Positions 15,922-24,867 of a DNA stretch of 64,000 nt are shown in pieces. The notes under the pieces are model-generated. The model searched no databases. It had not been told where the DNA came from and saw only the letters and a program-made list of their open reading frames with translations. The stretch covers positions 785,033 to 849,032 of the forward strand of contig NZ_WELG01000001.1 in NCBI RefSeq assembly GCF_009184425.1. The letters run 5' to 3'. Position numbers and translations under genes: made by a program. This DNA comes from Flagellimonas olearia (lineage in GTDB: Bacteria > Bacteroidota > Bacteroidia > Flavobacteriales > Flavobacteriaceae). The first letter of the stretch is position 1; each line of letters starts with the position of its first letter.

Positions 15922-18453
15922 TTATCCTTTGACATGACTTTCTTTTTTTACTTCATCCTTTCCCACGGAAAGCATATTGGCAAAAAGTTTATAGGCTCCG
16001 GAAACCCCTGCCGGAAGTTCCCTAAAAAAACTGAGCCCCGTGTAAATATAATGACCTTCTCCATAAGGTGCCACCAAAAGACTTCCATTTTTAGGGGATT
16101 CATCCTCATCGTGCATGGAAAGTACCGGAGTGAACTCCGAACTCCATTCCGTGGGGAAATATAACCCTCTTTCCTGGACCCATCCGTCAAAGTCACTTTC
16201 TTTAATGGTGTTGGGGAAGTTTACCAAGGAATTATTTGGGGCAATAATGTCCACTTTGGCAGTCTCATCGGTTACACGATCTCTGGACAGGGTGAGGTCA
16301 TAAGGAGCGATGTTCTCAAATTGCTCGGCCCAGCGTCCAGCGGTATTGTACTGCACGATCATGTTTCCACCATTTTTTACATAGTCGAATAAAATGGGCT
16401 GTTTAAATTTAAGGTCATCCACGACGTTGTAGGCGCGAATACCCACAACAACAGCATCGTACTTGTCCAATGACCCTATTTGGATGTCACTGGGGTCAAT
16501 AGGATGCACTTGGTAGCCAATTTGCTCCAAGCTTTCAGGAACTTTATCACCAGCCCCCATAATATATGCAATATGCTCTCCTGATTTTTGAATGTTCATG
16601 CGAACCACTTTTGCTTCCGAAGGCAATAGAATGGATTGCTTTGGAATATGTCCGTAAGTAATCTCCACAAGTTCCTTGCCATACGTTTGGTTTCCTATGG
16701 TAACTATTGGAGAAATTTTCCCTTCGCTTTCCATGGAAGGCGGGGTAACGGTAAAGGTCACGGTTTGTTCCTGTCCTTTCTGCGCAATGGAAAAAGGTAT
16801 GCTGGCAGGGGAGACCACCCACCCTGAAGGATGGTTCAAGCTCACCTGTCCATTAACGCTTTCGGCTCCCGCTTTTACTTTTACTTGGATTGCTTTGGAA
16901 GATGCATCGGAAAAAATCAACACTTTTTCATCGATTTTGGAAGTGGCCTTTGGCAAAACCACGAAAGGTTCATACAATTCGCCTTTGTCCGGTTTTGAAA
17001 AATGGTGGACCACGTCCTTTTCAAAATTGATGGTGATTCCATTGAAATCCAACACAAACTGGGCTTTAAAAGCACTGGGCGTTTCCGGTTTTCCAATGAG
17101 ATTCTGATCGGTTACCGTGTACATCCCCAAAGTACCGGGCTCATTTAACCAATACGGACTGGAGTACTGGGCTGTATTGGGGACGGTAAATTCCAGGGAA
17201 AAGTTTTCCTTTTGGTTATCTTCAAGTGCTTCGTTGGGTTGTATCGCAGCAGTGGCGCCAATAAGTTTTATCTCCTTGAGCACGATATGCTGTGCGCTAC
17301 GGTTGACTGCTTCAAGATTTATTTTTGCCAAACTTCCCGGTGTGGTGGATGCCTCTTCAGAATTAGCTTCCAAATACAGACCTGCGCAGGCAAGTATCAG
17401 ATCCTTGAGTTCTTTGGATTTGATGGATTTCCAATGTTCATCCTCTACTTTTTGCAGAAGTTGGTAGGCTTTTAACAAGTCTGGAATATGCTTGGAAGGA
17501 TTGGTGAAGTCAAAATTTTTCTCAATAGGGTATAAAATACTCCCTATGGCCGCACCCCCTTTAATGCGTGACCAACTGGTATCAATGCCATCAAAAAGAC
17601 TGGTGCCGGAAGGTAGGTCACCTTTCAGCAATTCCACATATTCATCGGTGGAACCTCTATCCGTGAGTCTACCAAAACCTTGACATAGGTGTTGGCTACT
17701 GGCCATGGCGGCTATTTCATTGTTGGAGAGTCCCAGTTCGGGATAATAGACCCCAACATCCAATTTCAACATTTTGGACTTATCGGCTTTTTCAAAATTT
17801 TCAGGACTGCCATAAAACCACCATGAGGTGTTGAAGAATACCCTTCTGGGTTGCCAGGTAGAGGTAAGGCTTAATTGCTCTTGGTAGGAGTTTGGATCAT
17901 TGGCCAAATCAAAGGCTTCCATACTCAACATGGCCGAAGAGGTGTGGTGTCCGTGTGTAGATCCCGGGGTTCGGTGGTCAAATCGATTAATGATCACATC
18001 GGGCTTTAAATTACGAATGGTCCAGACCACATCACCCAACACTTTATCCTTCTCCCAAATTTTGAGGGTTTCCTTGGGATGTTTTGAAAAACCAAAATCG
18101 TTTGCACGGGAAAACCGTTGTTCACCACCATCTATGCCTCGGGCAGCCAAAAGTTCCTGGGTTCTCAATACGCCCAACAGCTCCCTAAGTTCGGAGCCGA
18201 TTAAATTTTGTCCACCATCGCCACGGGTCAAGGAGAGGTATACTGTTCTAGCTTTATCGTGGTTGGATAGGTATGAAATGAGCCGGGTGTTCTCATCATC
18301 TGGATGGGCAGCAATATAAAGCGCAGTACCCAAAAAATTCAATTTTTGCAGGTCGTGGTAGATTTCTGCTGAAGTAGGTTTGTCCGGTTTTTGTGCAAAA
18401 CCATTGGATAGTACCCCAATGATTGCCAAGGTGCAAACCAATAAATTACGCAT
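15922..18453 (-). CDS. Large secreted PIG-L/LmbE family deacetylase
   Basis: 843 residues from ATG at 18453 (MRNLLVCTLAIIGVLSNGFAQ signal peptide); an earlier ATG at 18477 adds eight residues. The zinc-binding motif AAHPDDE is at residues 48-54 and HGHHTSS near 165, as in N-acetylglucosaminyl deacetylases. After the catalytic domain come beta-rich domains (NEW3-like QVSLNHPSGWVVSPASIPF region) and a C-terminal glutamine-amidotransferase-like segment (DAVVVGIRAYN, YVKNGGNMIVQYNTAG). It probably deacetylates an amino sugar outside the cytoplasm. First gene of the operon leading to the symporter. Confidence 0.88.
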   Translation of the reverse strand: MRNLLVCTLAIIGVLSNGFAQKPDKPTSAEIYHDLQKLNFLGTALYIAAHPDDENTRLISYLSNHDKARTVYLSLTRGDGGQNLIGSELRELLGVLRTQELLAARGIDGGEQRFSRANDFGFSKHPKETLKIWEKDKVLGDVVWTIRNLKPDVIINRFDHRTPGSTHGHHTSSAMLSMEAFDLANDPNSYQEQLSLTSTWQPRRVFFNTSWWFYGSPENFEKADKSKMLKLDVGVYYPELGLSNNEIAAMASSQHLCQGFGRLTDRGSTDEYVELLKGDLPSGTSLFDGIDTSWSRIKGGAAIGSILYPIEKNFDFTNPSKHIPDLLKAYQLLQKVEDEHWKSIKSKELKDLILACAGLYLEANSEEASTTPGSLAKINLEAVNRSAQHIVLKEIKLIGATAAIQPNEALEDNQKENFSLEFTVPNTAQYSSPYWLNEPGTLGMYTVTDQNLIGKPETPSAFKAQFVLDFNGITINFEKDVVHHFSKPDKGELYEPFVVLPKATSKIDEKVLIFSDASSKAIQVKVKAGAESVNGQVSLNHPSGWVVSPASIPFSIAQKGQEQTVTFTVTPPSMESEGKISPIVTIGNQTYGKELVEITYGHIPKQSILLPSEAKVVRMNIQKSGEHIAYIMGAGDKVPESLEQIGYQVHPIDPSDIQIGSLDKYDAVVVGIRAYNVVDDLKFKQPILFDYVKNGGNMIVQYNTAGRWAEQFENIAPYDLTLSRDRVTDETAKVDIIAPNNSLVNFPNTIKESDFDGWVQERGLYFPTEWSSEFTPVLSMHDEDESPKNGSLLVAPYGEGHYIYTGLSFFRELPAGVSGAYKLFANMLSVGKDEVKKESHVKG

Positions 18454-18546
18454 AGTTTGGTTTTTGTGGTTTCCCAAATATAGAAAGTTTAGCAGCAGGG
18501 GTCGGCACTTTAGAACATCTTTAACAAGCCCATCCCCAGTTGTTAA

Positions 18547-19491
18547 CTATAGCCCCAAACTGTCGCGGAGTGCCAAATCTTCATTACTGTTCTGACCCCA
18601 ATATGCCGTGTTGATGGATTTCATTTTAGTGGCCTTGGTGGTCAGGACTTTGGCATTGGGCCCGAATCCGCTTTTGAAACTTTCCGTCCATCCCTGTATG
18701 GTATACGGGAACTCGGGAGAAAAATCAATTTGTAAAGTTCTGTCCAAGCTAGGGTAAGTCAATGTATAGGAGGCCATTCCTTCATTGGATGAAAGTGAAC
18801 CCACTGCATCATAGGCATCGATTGTGGTATGCCTTAAACGAAGGTATTCCAAAGACGGAATAACCTTGATGTCACCAATGGGAAGGTCAAAAGGGTTGAT
18901 TCTCAATTTGGTCCAAACCTCATTTTCCAACATGGCTTTGTCCAGACTCAGTTCTTGGTCTGCCTCCTTTTCAAAATACGAATGGGAGGTGTATTCAAAA
19001 GTGTTTCTGTTGTTGATCTGTGCGTAGACATGCCCACACCACTCTTGAACAGATAAACTGGTCTTTAGGGCATGTTGGTTGTCATGGACCGGATAAAAAG
19101 TGCTACTTAATATGGAGTAGGGGTATATTCCCGTTAAAAAGTTTTTGGTGGCATTGAGTTTTAAGACCGATACGTTGCCAGGATTGCTATGGTCTGCCTT
19201 GACTTGTTTTTCAGGAAGGAATGGCTCGGTAACATAAATAAGGACTGCATTCCCATCCCGAAGTTCCCCATAACGTGCTTGCTCCAAGGCATAGGAAGTA
19301 ATCTCGGCCTTGCCTGCATACCAGTAGTCCTTAAACGCGTTGGAAAGAGGTTTCTTGGGAGCTACCGTTTCCAATATCACCTCCTCCTTGGAGACAAGTA
19401 TAGCTTCATCCGTGGAACTGGATTTTTGTTTACAGGAAATTGATACAACAAGGAAGGATAAGAGGATAAAAGTAGCGCGTATGGGCGTCAT
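18547..19491 (-). CDS. Conserved lipoprotein encoded downstream of maf
   Basis: 314 residues with a lipoprotein signal ending VVSISC (lipobox Cys at residue 20). The mature part has no enzyme motif I recognise; it contains WYAGKAEITSYALEQARYGE near residue 57, an aromatic-rich core and a C-terminal SINTAYWGQ. Homologues sit next to maf in many flavobacteria and are often labelled septum formation inhibitor only because of that neighbour. It is 34 nt downstream of maf and probably in its operon. Function unknown. Confidence 0.75.
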   Translation of the reverse strand: MTPIRATFILLSFLVVSISCKQKSSSTDEAILVSKEEVILETVAPKKPLSNAFKDYWYAGKAEITSYALEQARYGELRDGNAVLIYVTEPFLPEKQVKADHSNPGNVSVLKLNATKNFLTGIYPYSILSSTFYPVHDNQHALKTSLSVQEWCGHVYAQINNRNTFEYTSHSYFEKEADQELSLDKAMLENEVWTKLRINPFDLPIGDIKVIPSLEYLRLRHTTIDAYDAVGSLSSNEGMASYTLTYPSLDRTLQIDFSPEFPYTIQGWTESFKSGFGPNAKVLTTKATKMKSINTAYWGQNSNEDLALRDSLGL

Positions 19492-19525
19492 GACACTGGT
19501 TTTCAGTAAAGTTAAGCATCCCTAC

Positions 19526-20125
19526 TTAAGAAACCATGTCCATTAACGTTTTGTAAACCAAATGGGTGGGAAGCCCTACAACATTGGTATAGGAGCCCCG
19601 TATTTCAGAAATTCCCACCATACCGATCCATTCTTGGATACCATAGGCCCCAGCTTTATCAAAAGGATGACAATTTTCAATATAAAAATTGATTTCCTCA
19701 TCAGTAAAATCCATGAATTTCACCTCAGTGGTCTCGTTTACGGTCTTTTGATTGGTTTTAGTGGTAAAGCACACGGATGTAATGACCTGATGCCAATCTC
19801 CCGAAAGGGTCCGAAGCATGGAGAAGGCCTCTTCCTTGGTGGAGGCTTTGGCCAGGGAAGCCCCGTTATGCCATACCACGGTATCGGAAGTCAATACAAT
19901 CTCATTTTCTTGTAACTCGGTTTTAAAAGGAGCGGCCTTGAGCTCGGCGAGATAATCCGAAATTTCATGTCCTTGCAAATGCTCAGGATAGACTTCATCC
20001 ACAGATTTAGGTCGTACCACAAAATCCAATCCCATTTCCTCCAAGAACATTTTTCGTCTAGGAGACCCTGAGCCTAAAATCAGCGTGTATGCCTTGAGTT
20101 TTTTGTTGAGTGGGTTGTCAGTCAT
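19526..20125 (-). CDS. maf: Maf-family nucleotide pyrophosphatase
   Basis: 199 residues from ATG at 20125, overlapping the kdsC stop by 8 nt. The Maf signature GSGSPRRK lies at residues 18-25, the catalytic Asp in LTSDTVVWHNG near 80, and DKAGAYGIQEW near 160. Maf enzymes hydrolyse non-canonical nucleoside triphosphates such as dTTP/UTP analogues and methylated nucleotides. An upstream start at 20158 would run deep into kdsC, so I reject it. Confidence 0.93.
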   Translation of the reverse strand: MTDNPLNKKLKAYTLILGSGSPRRKMFLEEMGLDFVVRPKSVDEVYPEHLQGHEISDYLAELKAAPFKTELQENEIVLTSDTVVWHNGASLAKASTKEEAFSMLRTLSGDWHQVITSVCFTTKTNQKTVNETTEVKFMDFTDEEINFYIENCHPFDKAGAYGIQEWIGMVGISEIRGSYTNVVGLPTHLVYKTLMDMVS

Positions 20126-20645
20126 TTTCTGCACTAAAGTTGTCGTTCCAATCCCCACGGACTTTTAGAACTTGTTCAATAATGTCCCGTACGCAACCAT
20201 CACCACCATTTTTATGGGAAACATAGTCGGAAATGGCCTTGACCTCCTGTACCGCATTTTGTGGGGATGTGGCTACCGCTACTATCTTCATGGGGGGAAT
20301 ATCCGGCATATCATCACCCATATATAGTACATTTTTTGGGTCTATGTTGTAAATGTCCAGGTATTCTTCCAAGGGGTCTTGCTTGTGGTGCGCTCCCATA
20401 TAAAAATCCGTCACCCCAAGACCTTGTAAGCGCTCCTTGACCCCTTCATTGGTACCCCCGGTGATGATACATACGTTATACCCTTTTTGAATGGCGGTCT
20501 TGAGTGCATAACCATCCTTTACGCTCATTCTGCGAAGCAGTTCCCCTTTTGATGTCACCAATACGGAGCCATCGGTAAATACACCATCAACATCAAACAC
20601 AAAAGTGGTGATGTCGCTCAACAGTTCCTTATAATTCTTTTTCAT
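20118..20645 (-). CDS. kdsC: 3-deoxy-D-manno-octulosonate 8-phosphate phosphatase (KdsC-type HAD)
   Basis: 175 residues, HAD fold of the C0 cap-less type. Motif I FDVDGVFTDG (residues 17-26, nucleophile D18), motif II IITGG, and motif IV GDDMPD near 110 are as in KdsC, a tetrameric phosphatase in Kdo synthesis for lipopolysaccharide. Overlaps the DUF2520 gene by 17 nt and maf by 8 nt. Related HAD phosphatases of unknown substrate cannot be wholly excluded. Confidence 0.85.
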   Translation of the reverse strand: MKKNYKELLSDITTFVFDVDGVFTDGSVLVTSKGELLRRMSVKDGYALKTAIQKGYNVCIITGGTNEGVKERLQGLGVTDFYMGAHHKQDPLEEYLDIYNIDPKNVLYMGDDMPDIPPMKIVAVATSPQNAVQEVKAISDYVSHKNGGDGCVRDIIEQVLKVRGDWNDNFSAEND

Positions 20646-21390
20646 AAGCGTTTTCTATAGCCTCGCTGCACAAGGTGTAAAGTGCTATTTGGTTTTTATT
20701 TTTTAGAAGTTTCAAATGTTCTTGCATGCTCTTTTGATCCCCTCTCCGAGCCGGTCCGGTTTGGGCTGCTCTTGGAGATATGGACTGTACTTTTTCCGCG
20801 GTTTCCTTGATCAAGGGTTTCAATAGGTCGAAGGATAACTGGTTCTCCAAGCAAATTTCTTCGCCCACCCTAAATAGGTGATTGGTGAAATTGTTGACGA
20901 AAACGGCCGCAAGATGCAATTTTTTCCGTTGGTCGGAATCTATTTGTTGGACATTATCCGATAGGCAGTTGGCCAATTTTTGAAGGACCAATATATCTTC
21001 AGGGCTGCTACCTTCAATGCACAAGGGAATCGATTTAAAATCCAATGTTTTCCCTTCCGTAAAGGTCTGTAAGGGATAAAATACCCCTTTTCGTTCTGCC
21101 GCAATGGCAGTTAGGGAAACCGCTCCCGAGGTATGGGCTACCACGCCTTCTTTATGGGATAGGGCTTGGGAGACCTCCGTTATGGCATCGTCCTTGACGG
21201 CTATGAGATAGACATCGGCTTCAACAACGGAAGAAAAATCATTGGAAATAGCGGTCTTTTCGGAAAACCATTCCAGGTGATCACGGTTTCTGCCTACCAC
21301 CTGAACCACTTGGGCACCATCAGTTTCGGTAATGGCAGTGAACAGATGTTTGGCAAGATTTCCGGTCCCTAATATCACAACGCTGAGCAT
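20629..21390 (-). CDS. Rossmann-like and DUF2520 domain-containing protein
   Basis: 253 residues from ATG at 21390. An N-terminal dinucleotide-binding fold (VVILGTGNLAKHLF, ADVYLIAVKDDAI, VAHTSGAVS) is joined to the all-helical DUF2520 domain (HLAAVFVNNFTNHLF, GPARRGD). The arrangement resembles 6-phosphogluconate dehydrogenase-type reductases; the substrate is unknown. First gene of the DUF2520-kdsC-maf-lipoprotein operon. A TTG at 21396 coincides with the end of the -7 promoter box. Confidence 0.87.
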   Translation of the reverse strand: MLSVVILGTGNLAKHLFTAITETDGAQVVQVVGRNRDHLEWFSEKTAISNDFSSVVEADVYLIAVKDDAITEVSQALSHKEGVVAHTSGAVSLTAIAAERKGVFYPLQTFTEGKTLDFKSIPLCIEGSSPEDILVLQKLANCLSDNVQQIDSDQRKKLHLAAVFVNNFTNHLFRVGEEICLENQLSFDLLKPLIKETAEKVQSISPRAAQTGPARRGDQKSMQEHLKLLKNKNQIALYTLCSEAIENAYEKEL

Positions 21391-21393
21391 GCC

Positions 21394-21401
21394 CAAAACT
21401 A
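21394..21401 (-). promoter_or_regulatory. -7 promoter box directly before the DUF2520 start codon
   Basis: On the minus strand TAGTTTTG, then GGC, then ATG: a perfect TAnnTTTG only 3 nt before the start codon at 21390. If used, the transcript would be leaderless. No clear -33 TTG. Confidence 0.45.
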
Positions 21402-21491
21402 CAAATTTTGAATCGATGGGATGTTTAAAGAATTAACAAAATTGTTTGATTTTTTGTTGATGGCACGAACCACCAAGTTATAAAAAGGCCG

Positions 21492-21499
21492 TATTTTTG
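21492..21499 (+). promoter_or_regulatory. -7 promoter box for the cytochrome c assembly gene
   Basis: TATTTTTG, a perfect TAnnTTTG, 26 nt upstream of the ATG at 21526. No TTG at the expected -33 distance. Confidence 0.45.
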
Positions 21500-21525
21500 C
21501 ATGTTGAAAAGTACACCGCATTTAC

Positions 21526-24500
21526 ATGATCAACATTCTCAAGAAAACCCTCTTTTCCACTAGACTTATGGCCGTTCTTTTTTTGGTTTTTGCCACGGCA
21601 ATGGCCATCGGTACATTTGTGGAGAGTCGGTACAGCACGGAAACCGCACGTATCTATATCTACAACGCCACTTGGTTTGAAGCGATCATGGTCTTTTTTG
21701 TGATCAATTTTATCGGGAATATTTTCCGGTACCAGTTGTTGCAGTGGAAGAAATGGGCTGTGCTTGTCCTGCACCTTTCTTGGATATTGATCATCTTGGG
21801 TGCATTTGTTACCCGATACATCAGTTATGAAGGGGTAATGCCTATTCGGGAAGGGGCCACGGAGAATAAAATGTTTTCGGACAAGACCTATTTAACGGCT
21901 TTTGTGGATGGCGATTTTAATGGGGAGACCCGGCGCAAAGTATTGGAAGATAACCTTATTGTAACGCCTGAGGGGAGTCGTTCCAGCCTTCCCTGGAAAT
22001 CCGATTTCAATGGACAACCTTTTTCTATTGAATATGTTGACTTTATTGCAGGTGCGGACGAAGGATTGGTTCCCGATGAAAACGGAAAGGAATATTTAAA
22101 GATTGTCGAGGCAGGGGATGGACAACGCCATGAGCATTATCTGGAAAATGGCCAGATTGCCAGCATACATAACGTTTTGTTTGCCCTGAACAAGGAGACC
22201 GAAGGAGCTATCAATATTTTTTATGATGGTAACGATTATCAAATAAAAACCCCGTTTGAAGGAAACTTTATGCGGATGGCGGACCAGTTCCAAGGCAATG
22301 TGGCGAACGATAGCCTGCAAGCCTTACAGTTGCGTTCCCTCTATTCATTGGCGGGAATGCAGTTTGTAATTCCCGACCCCATAGTAAAAGGAAGCTACGG
22401 AGTGGTCAAGTTGCCCAAGGAACAGGTAGATGAAAGTTCCAAGGACGCGTTGATCGTTTCCATCACGGCCAATGGGGAAACCAAACAGGTGGAGTTGTTG
22501 GGTGCGAGAGGTTATGCCGATTTTTCGGATAAGATTACCGTAGGCGGTTTGGATTTTTCATTGAGTTACGGTTCCAAGGTATATGAGCTTCCTTTTTCGA
22601 TCAAACTCAATGATTTTATCGCGGAAAAGTACCCCGGAACGGAAACAGGGTATGCCTCGTTCATGAGTAAGGTAACGGTAGAGGATGAACGTCCGTTCGA
22701 CTATGATATTTATATGAACCATATCTTGGACCATAGAGGCTATCGCTTTTTCCAATCCAGTTTCCATCCTGATGAGAGAGGTACCGTTCTGTCCGTTAAC
22801 CACGATATGTGGGGTACTTGGATTACCTACATAGGCTACTTTTTACTCTATATTGGGTTGATGGGTATCATGTTCTTTGGAAAAACCCGCTTTAGGGATT
22901 TGCAACAGGCCATTGAAAAGGTCAAGGCCCAGAAAGCCGCACTTACGGCTGTTGTGCTGCTTTTCACTGCTACCTTGGCAAATGCCCAAGAGAACGACAT
23001 GAGCCATGAACATGCTGGTATGCCTACACAGCAACAGGTAGATTCCATCATTCATTCCGCAGTGGTTGCCAAGGAACATGCCGAAAAATTTGGCGCCTTG
23101 GTCATTCAGGATGAAGGGGGTAGAATGAAACCAGTCCATACGTTTGCCTCCGAGCTCTTACGCAAATTGAGTGGTAAAGACACCTATAAGGATTTATCGG
23201 CCAATCAGGTTTTTCTTTCCATGATGATGAACCCCGGAGTATGGTACAGTACAGAGTTCATTGATCTTGCAAAACGGGAAAATGATAGTATTCGGGAAAT
23301 TGTGGGTGTGCCAAAGAACACGGAATATGTCAAGGCCACGGATTTCTTTGATGAAAAAGGTAGGTACAAGCTACAACCTTATTTGGAAAAGGCGACATCG
23401 ACCAACAACCCTTCAAATTTTGAAAAGGACTTTAAGAAGGTAGGGGAGAGACTCAGCTTGTTGGACATAGCGTTGAGTGGTCGGATAGTCAAGATTTTTC
23501 CTTTATTGGGAGACGAGAACAATAAATGGGTTTCGGCAGTGGAATACCGTTCCGGCCAATACCAAATGCAGGATTCCCTGTATTCCAACTTTGTGCGGAA
23601 CGCAATGCCCTATTACTTGGGTTCCTTGCAAGAAGCCATAGCTACGGGAGATTATTCCCAACCGGACAAGTTGTTGGATGCTTTCAAACAGAATCAAAAA
23701 AACCATGGGGAGGAAATATTGCCTTCCGATAAAAAGATAAAGATTGAGATCATATACAACAAGCTGGATATCTTCAACCGATTGTACAGGTATTATGGAT
23801 TGGTAGGAGGCCTCCTTTTCCTTATACTGATATTGAAAATCTTTAAGGAGCGGAAAATTTACGATGCATTGGCATACCTGCTCAAGGGGACCATTATCCT
23901 CATGTTTATATGGCATACGGCCGGACTGATCTTGCGTTGGTACATTTCGGGTCATGCGCCTTGGAGTGATGCTTATGAAAGTATCCTCTACGTGGCTTGG
24001 GCCACCATGGGAATTGGCTTGGCCTTTGCCAAAAAGAGTGAGCTCACCATTGCGGCAAGTGCCTTTGTGACCTGTATGCTTCTGTTCATTGCACATCAAA
24101 GCTGGGTGGATCCAGCTATATCCAATTTGGTTCCTGTTCTGGACAGCTATTGGCTTATGATCCACGTGGCCGTTATTGTGGGAAGCTATGGCCCACTTAC
24201 CGTTGGGATGATTTTGGGGGTTGTGGCCCTTATCCTAATGATTTTGACCACGGAGAAGAACAAAAAACGAATGGACCTCAGTATCAAGGAGCTGACCATT
24301 ATCAATGAGTTGGCCTTGACCGCTGGCTTGGTGATGCTTACCATTGGAAACTTTTTGGGCGGACAATGGGCCAATGAGAGTTGGGGACGGTATTGGGGAT
24401 GGGATCCCAAGGAAACCTGGGCCCTGATTTCCATAATGATCTATGCTTTTGTGCTCCATATGCGTTTGGTGCCCGGTCTTCGGGGGAAATGGATCTATAA

Positions 24501-24693
24501 TTTTGCCAGTATCCTTGCCTTTGCCAGTATCATGATGACTTATTTTGGGGTTAATTTCTACCTAGTGGGATTGCACAGTTACGCCAGCGGAGATCAAGTG
24601 ATAACACCCACTTTTATTTGGTACACCGTACTTGGGGTATTCATTTTGGGAGGGGTCAGTTTGTGGAGGTACAAGGTACACTACGCAAAATAA
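21526..24693 (+). CDS. ccsBA: Cytochrome c biogenesis protein, ResB-CcsA fusion (CcsBA)
   Basis: 1055 residues. System II haem export and ligation protein. The N-terminal ResB/CcsB half (membrane helices near residues 10-30, 45-65, 72-92; a large periplasmic domain to about 440) is fused to a middle periplasmic linker and a C-terminal CcsA half with eight or so helices from about 755. The haem-binding WWD motif WGRYWGWDPKETWA lies at about 945-960. Conserved external histidines include WHTAG and YWLMIHVA. Fused CcsBA is the usual form in Bacteroidota and matures c-type cytochromes for respiration. Confidence 0.93.
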   Translation: MINILKKTLFSTRLMAVLFLVFATAMAIGTFVESRYSTETARIYIYNATWFEAIMVFFVINFIGNIFRYQLLQWKKWAVLVLHLSWILIILGAFVTRYISYEGVMPIREGATENKMFSDKTYLTAFVDGDFNGETRRKVLEDNLIVTPEGSRSSLPWKSDFNGQPFSIEYVDFIAGADEGLVPDENGKEYLKIVEAGDGQRHEHYLENGQIASIHNVLFALNKETEGAINIFYDGNDYQIKTPFEGNFMRMADQFQGNVANDSLQALQLRSLYSLAGMQFVIPDPIVKGSYGVVKLPKEQVDESSKDALIVSITANGETKQVELLGARGYADFSDKITVGGLDFSLSYGSKVYELPFSIKLNDFIAEKYPGTETGYASFMSKVTVEDERPFDYDIYMNHILDHRGYRFFQSSFHPDERGTVLSVNHDMWGTWITYIGYFLLYIGLMGIMFFGKTRFRDLQQAIEKVKAQKAALTAVVLLFTATLANAQENDMSHEHAGMPTQQQVDSIIHSAVVAKEHAEKFGALVIQDEGGRMKPVHTFASELLRKLSGKDTYKDLSANQVFLSMMMNPGVWYSTEFIDLAKRENDSIREIVGVPKNTEYVKATDFFDEKGRYKLQPYLEKATSTNNPSNFEKDFKKVGERLSLLDIALSGRIVKIFPLLGDENNKWVSAVEYRSGQYQMQDSLYSNFVRNAMPYYLGSLQEAIATGDYSQPDKLLDAFKQNQKNHGEEILPSDKKIKIEIIYNKLDIFNRLYRYYGLVGGLLFLILILKIFKERKIYDALAYLLKGTIILMFIWHTAGLILRWYISGHAPWSDAYESILYVAWATMGIGLAFAKKSELTIAASAFVTCMLLFIAHQSWVDPAISNLVPVLDSYWLMIHVAVIVGSYGPLTVGMILGVVALILMILTTEKNKKRMDLSIKELTIINELALTAGLVMLTIGNFLGGQWANESWGRYWGWDPKETWALISIMIYAFVLHMRLVPGLRGKWIYNFASILAFASIMMTYFGVNFYLVGLHSYASGDQVITPTFIWYTVLGVFILGGVSLWRYKVHYAK

Positions 24694-24773
24694 TTTGTCC
24701 CCAATGGGATTTCACTTGAAAAAAAATTGCATATTTGCTTCATCATGAAGTTATAAGAATTATGTACGCTATA

Positions 24774-24835
24774 GATGTCATCTTTGGCTTTACGCCAAGA
24801 AAGTAGCCGAAATACGTTTCGGTACCATTGACATT
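24774..24835 (+). ncRNA. Candidate structured leader (three-way junction) before MATE gene
   Basis: Three nested helices can form: P1 ATGTCA (24775-24780) with TGACAT (24829-24834), P2 TTGGC/GCCAA (24784-24788, 24794-24798), P3 CCGAAA/TTTCGG (24807-24812, 24817-24822, TACG loop). The element ends 33 nt before the MATE start codon. It could be a cis-regulatory RNA, or a short dispersed palindromic repeat; I know no riboswitch with this layout. Confidence 0.4.
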
Positions 24836-24867
24836 ACTTCTTTTTTACACACATAATTCTTTTTAAA

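Noticed and set aside
23503-24165. Long minus-strand frame within the ccsBA gene
   Set aside because: It is a shadow of the strongly coding plus-strand CcsA half; its translation has no recognisable domain.
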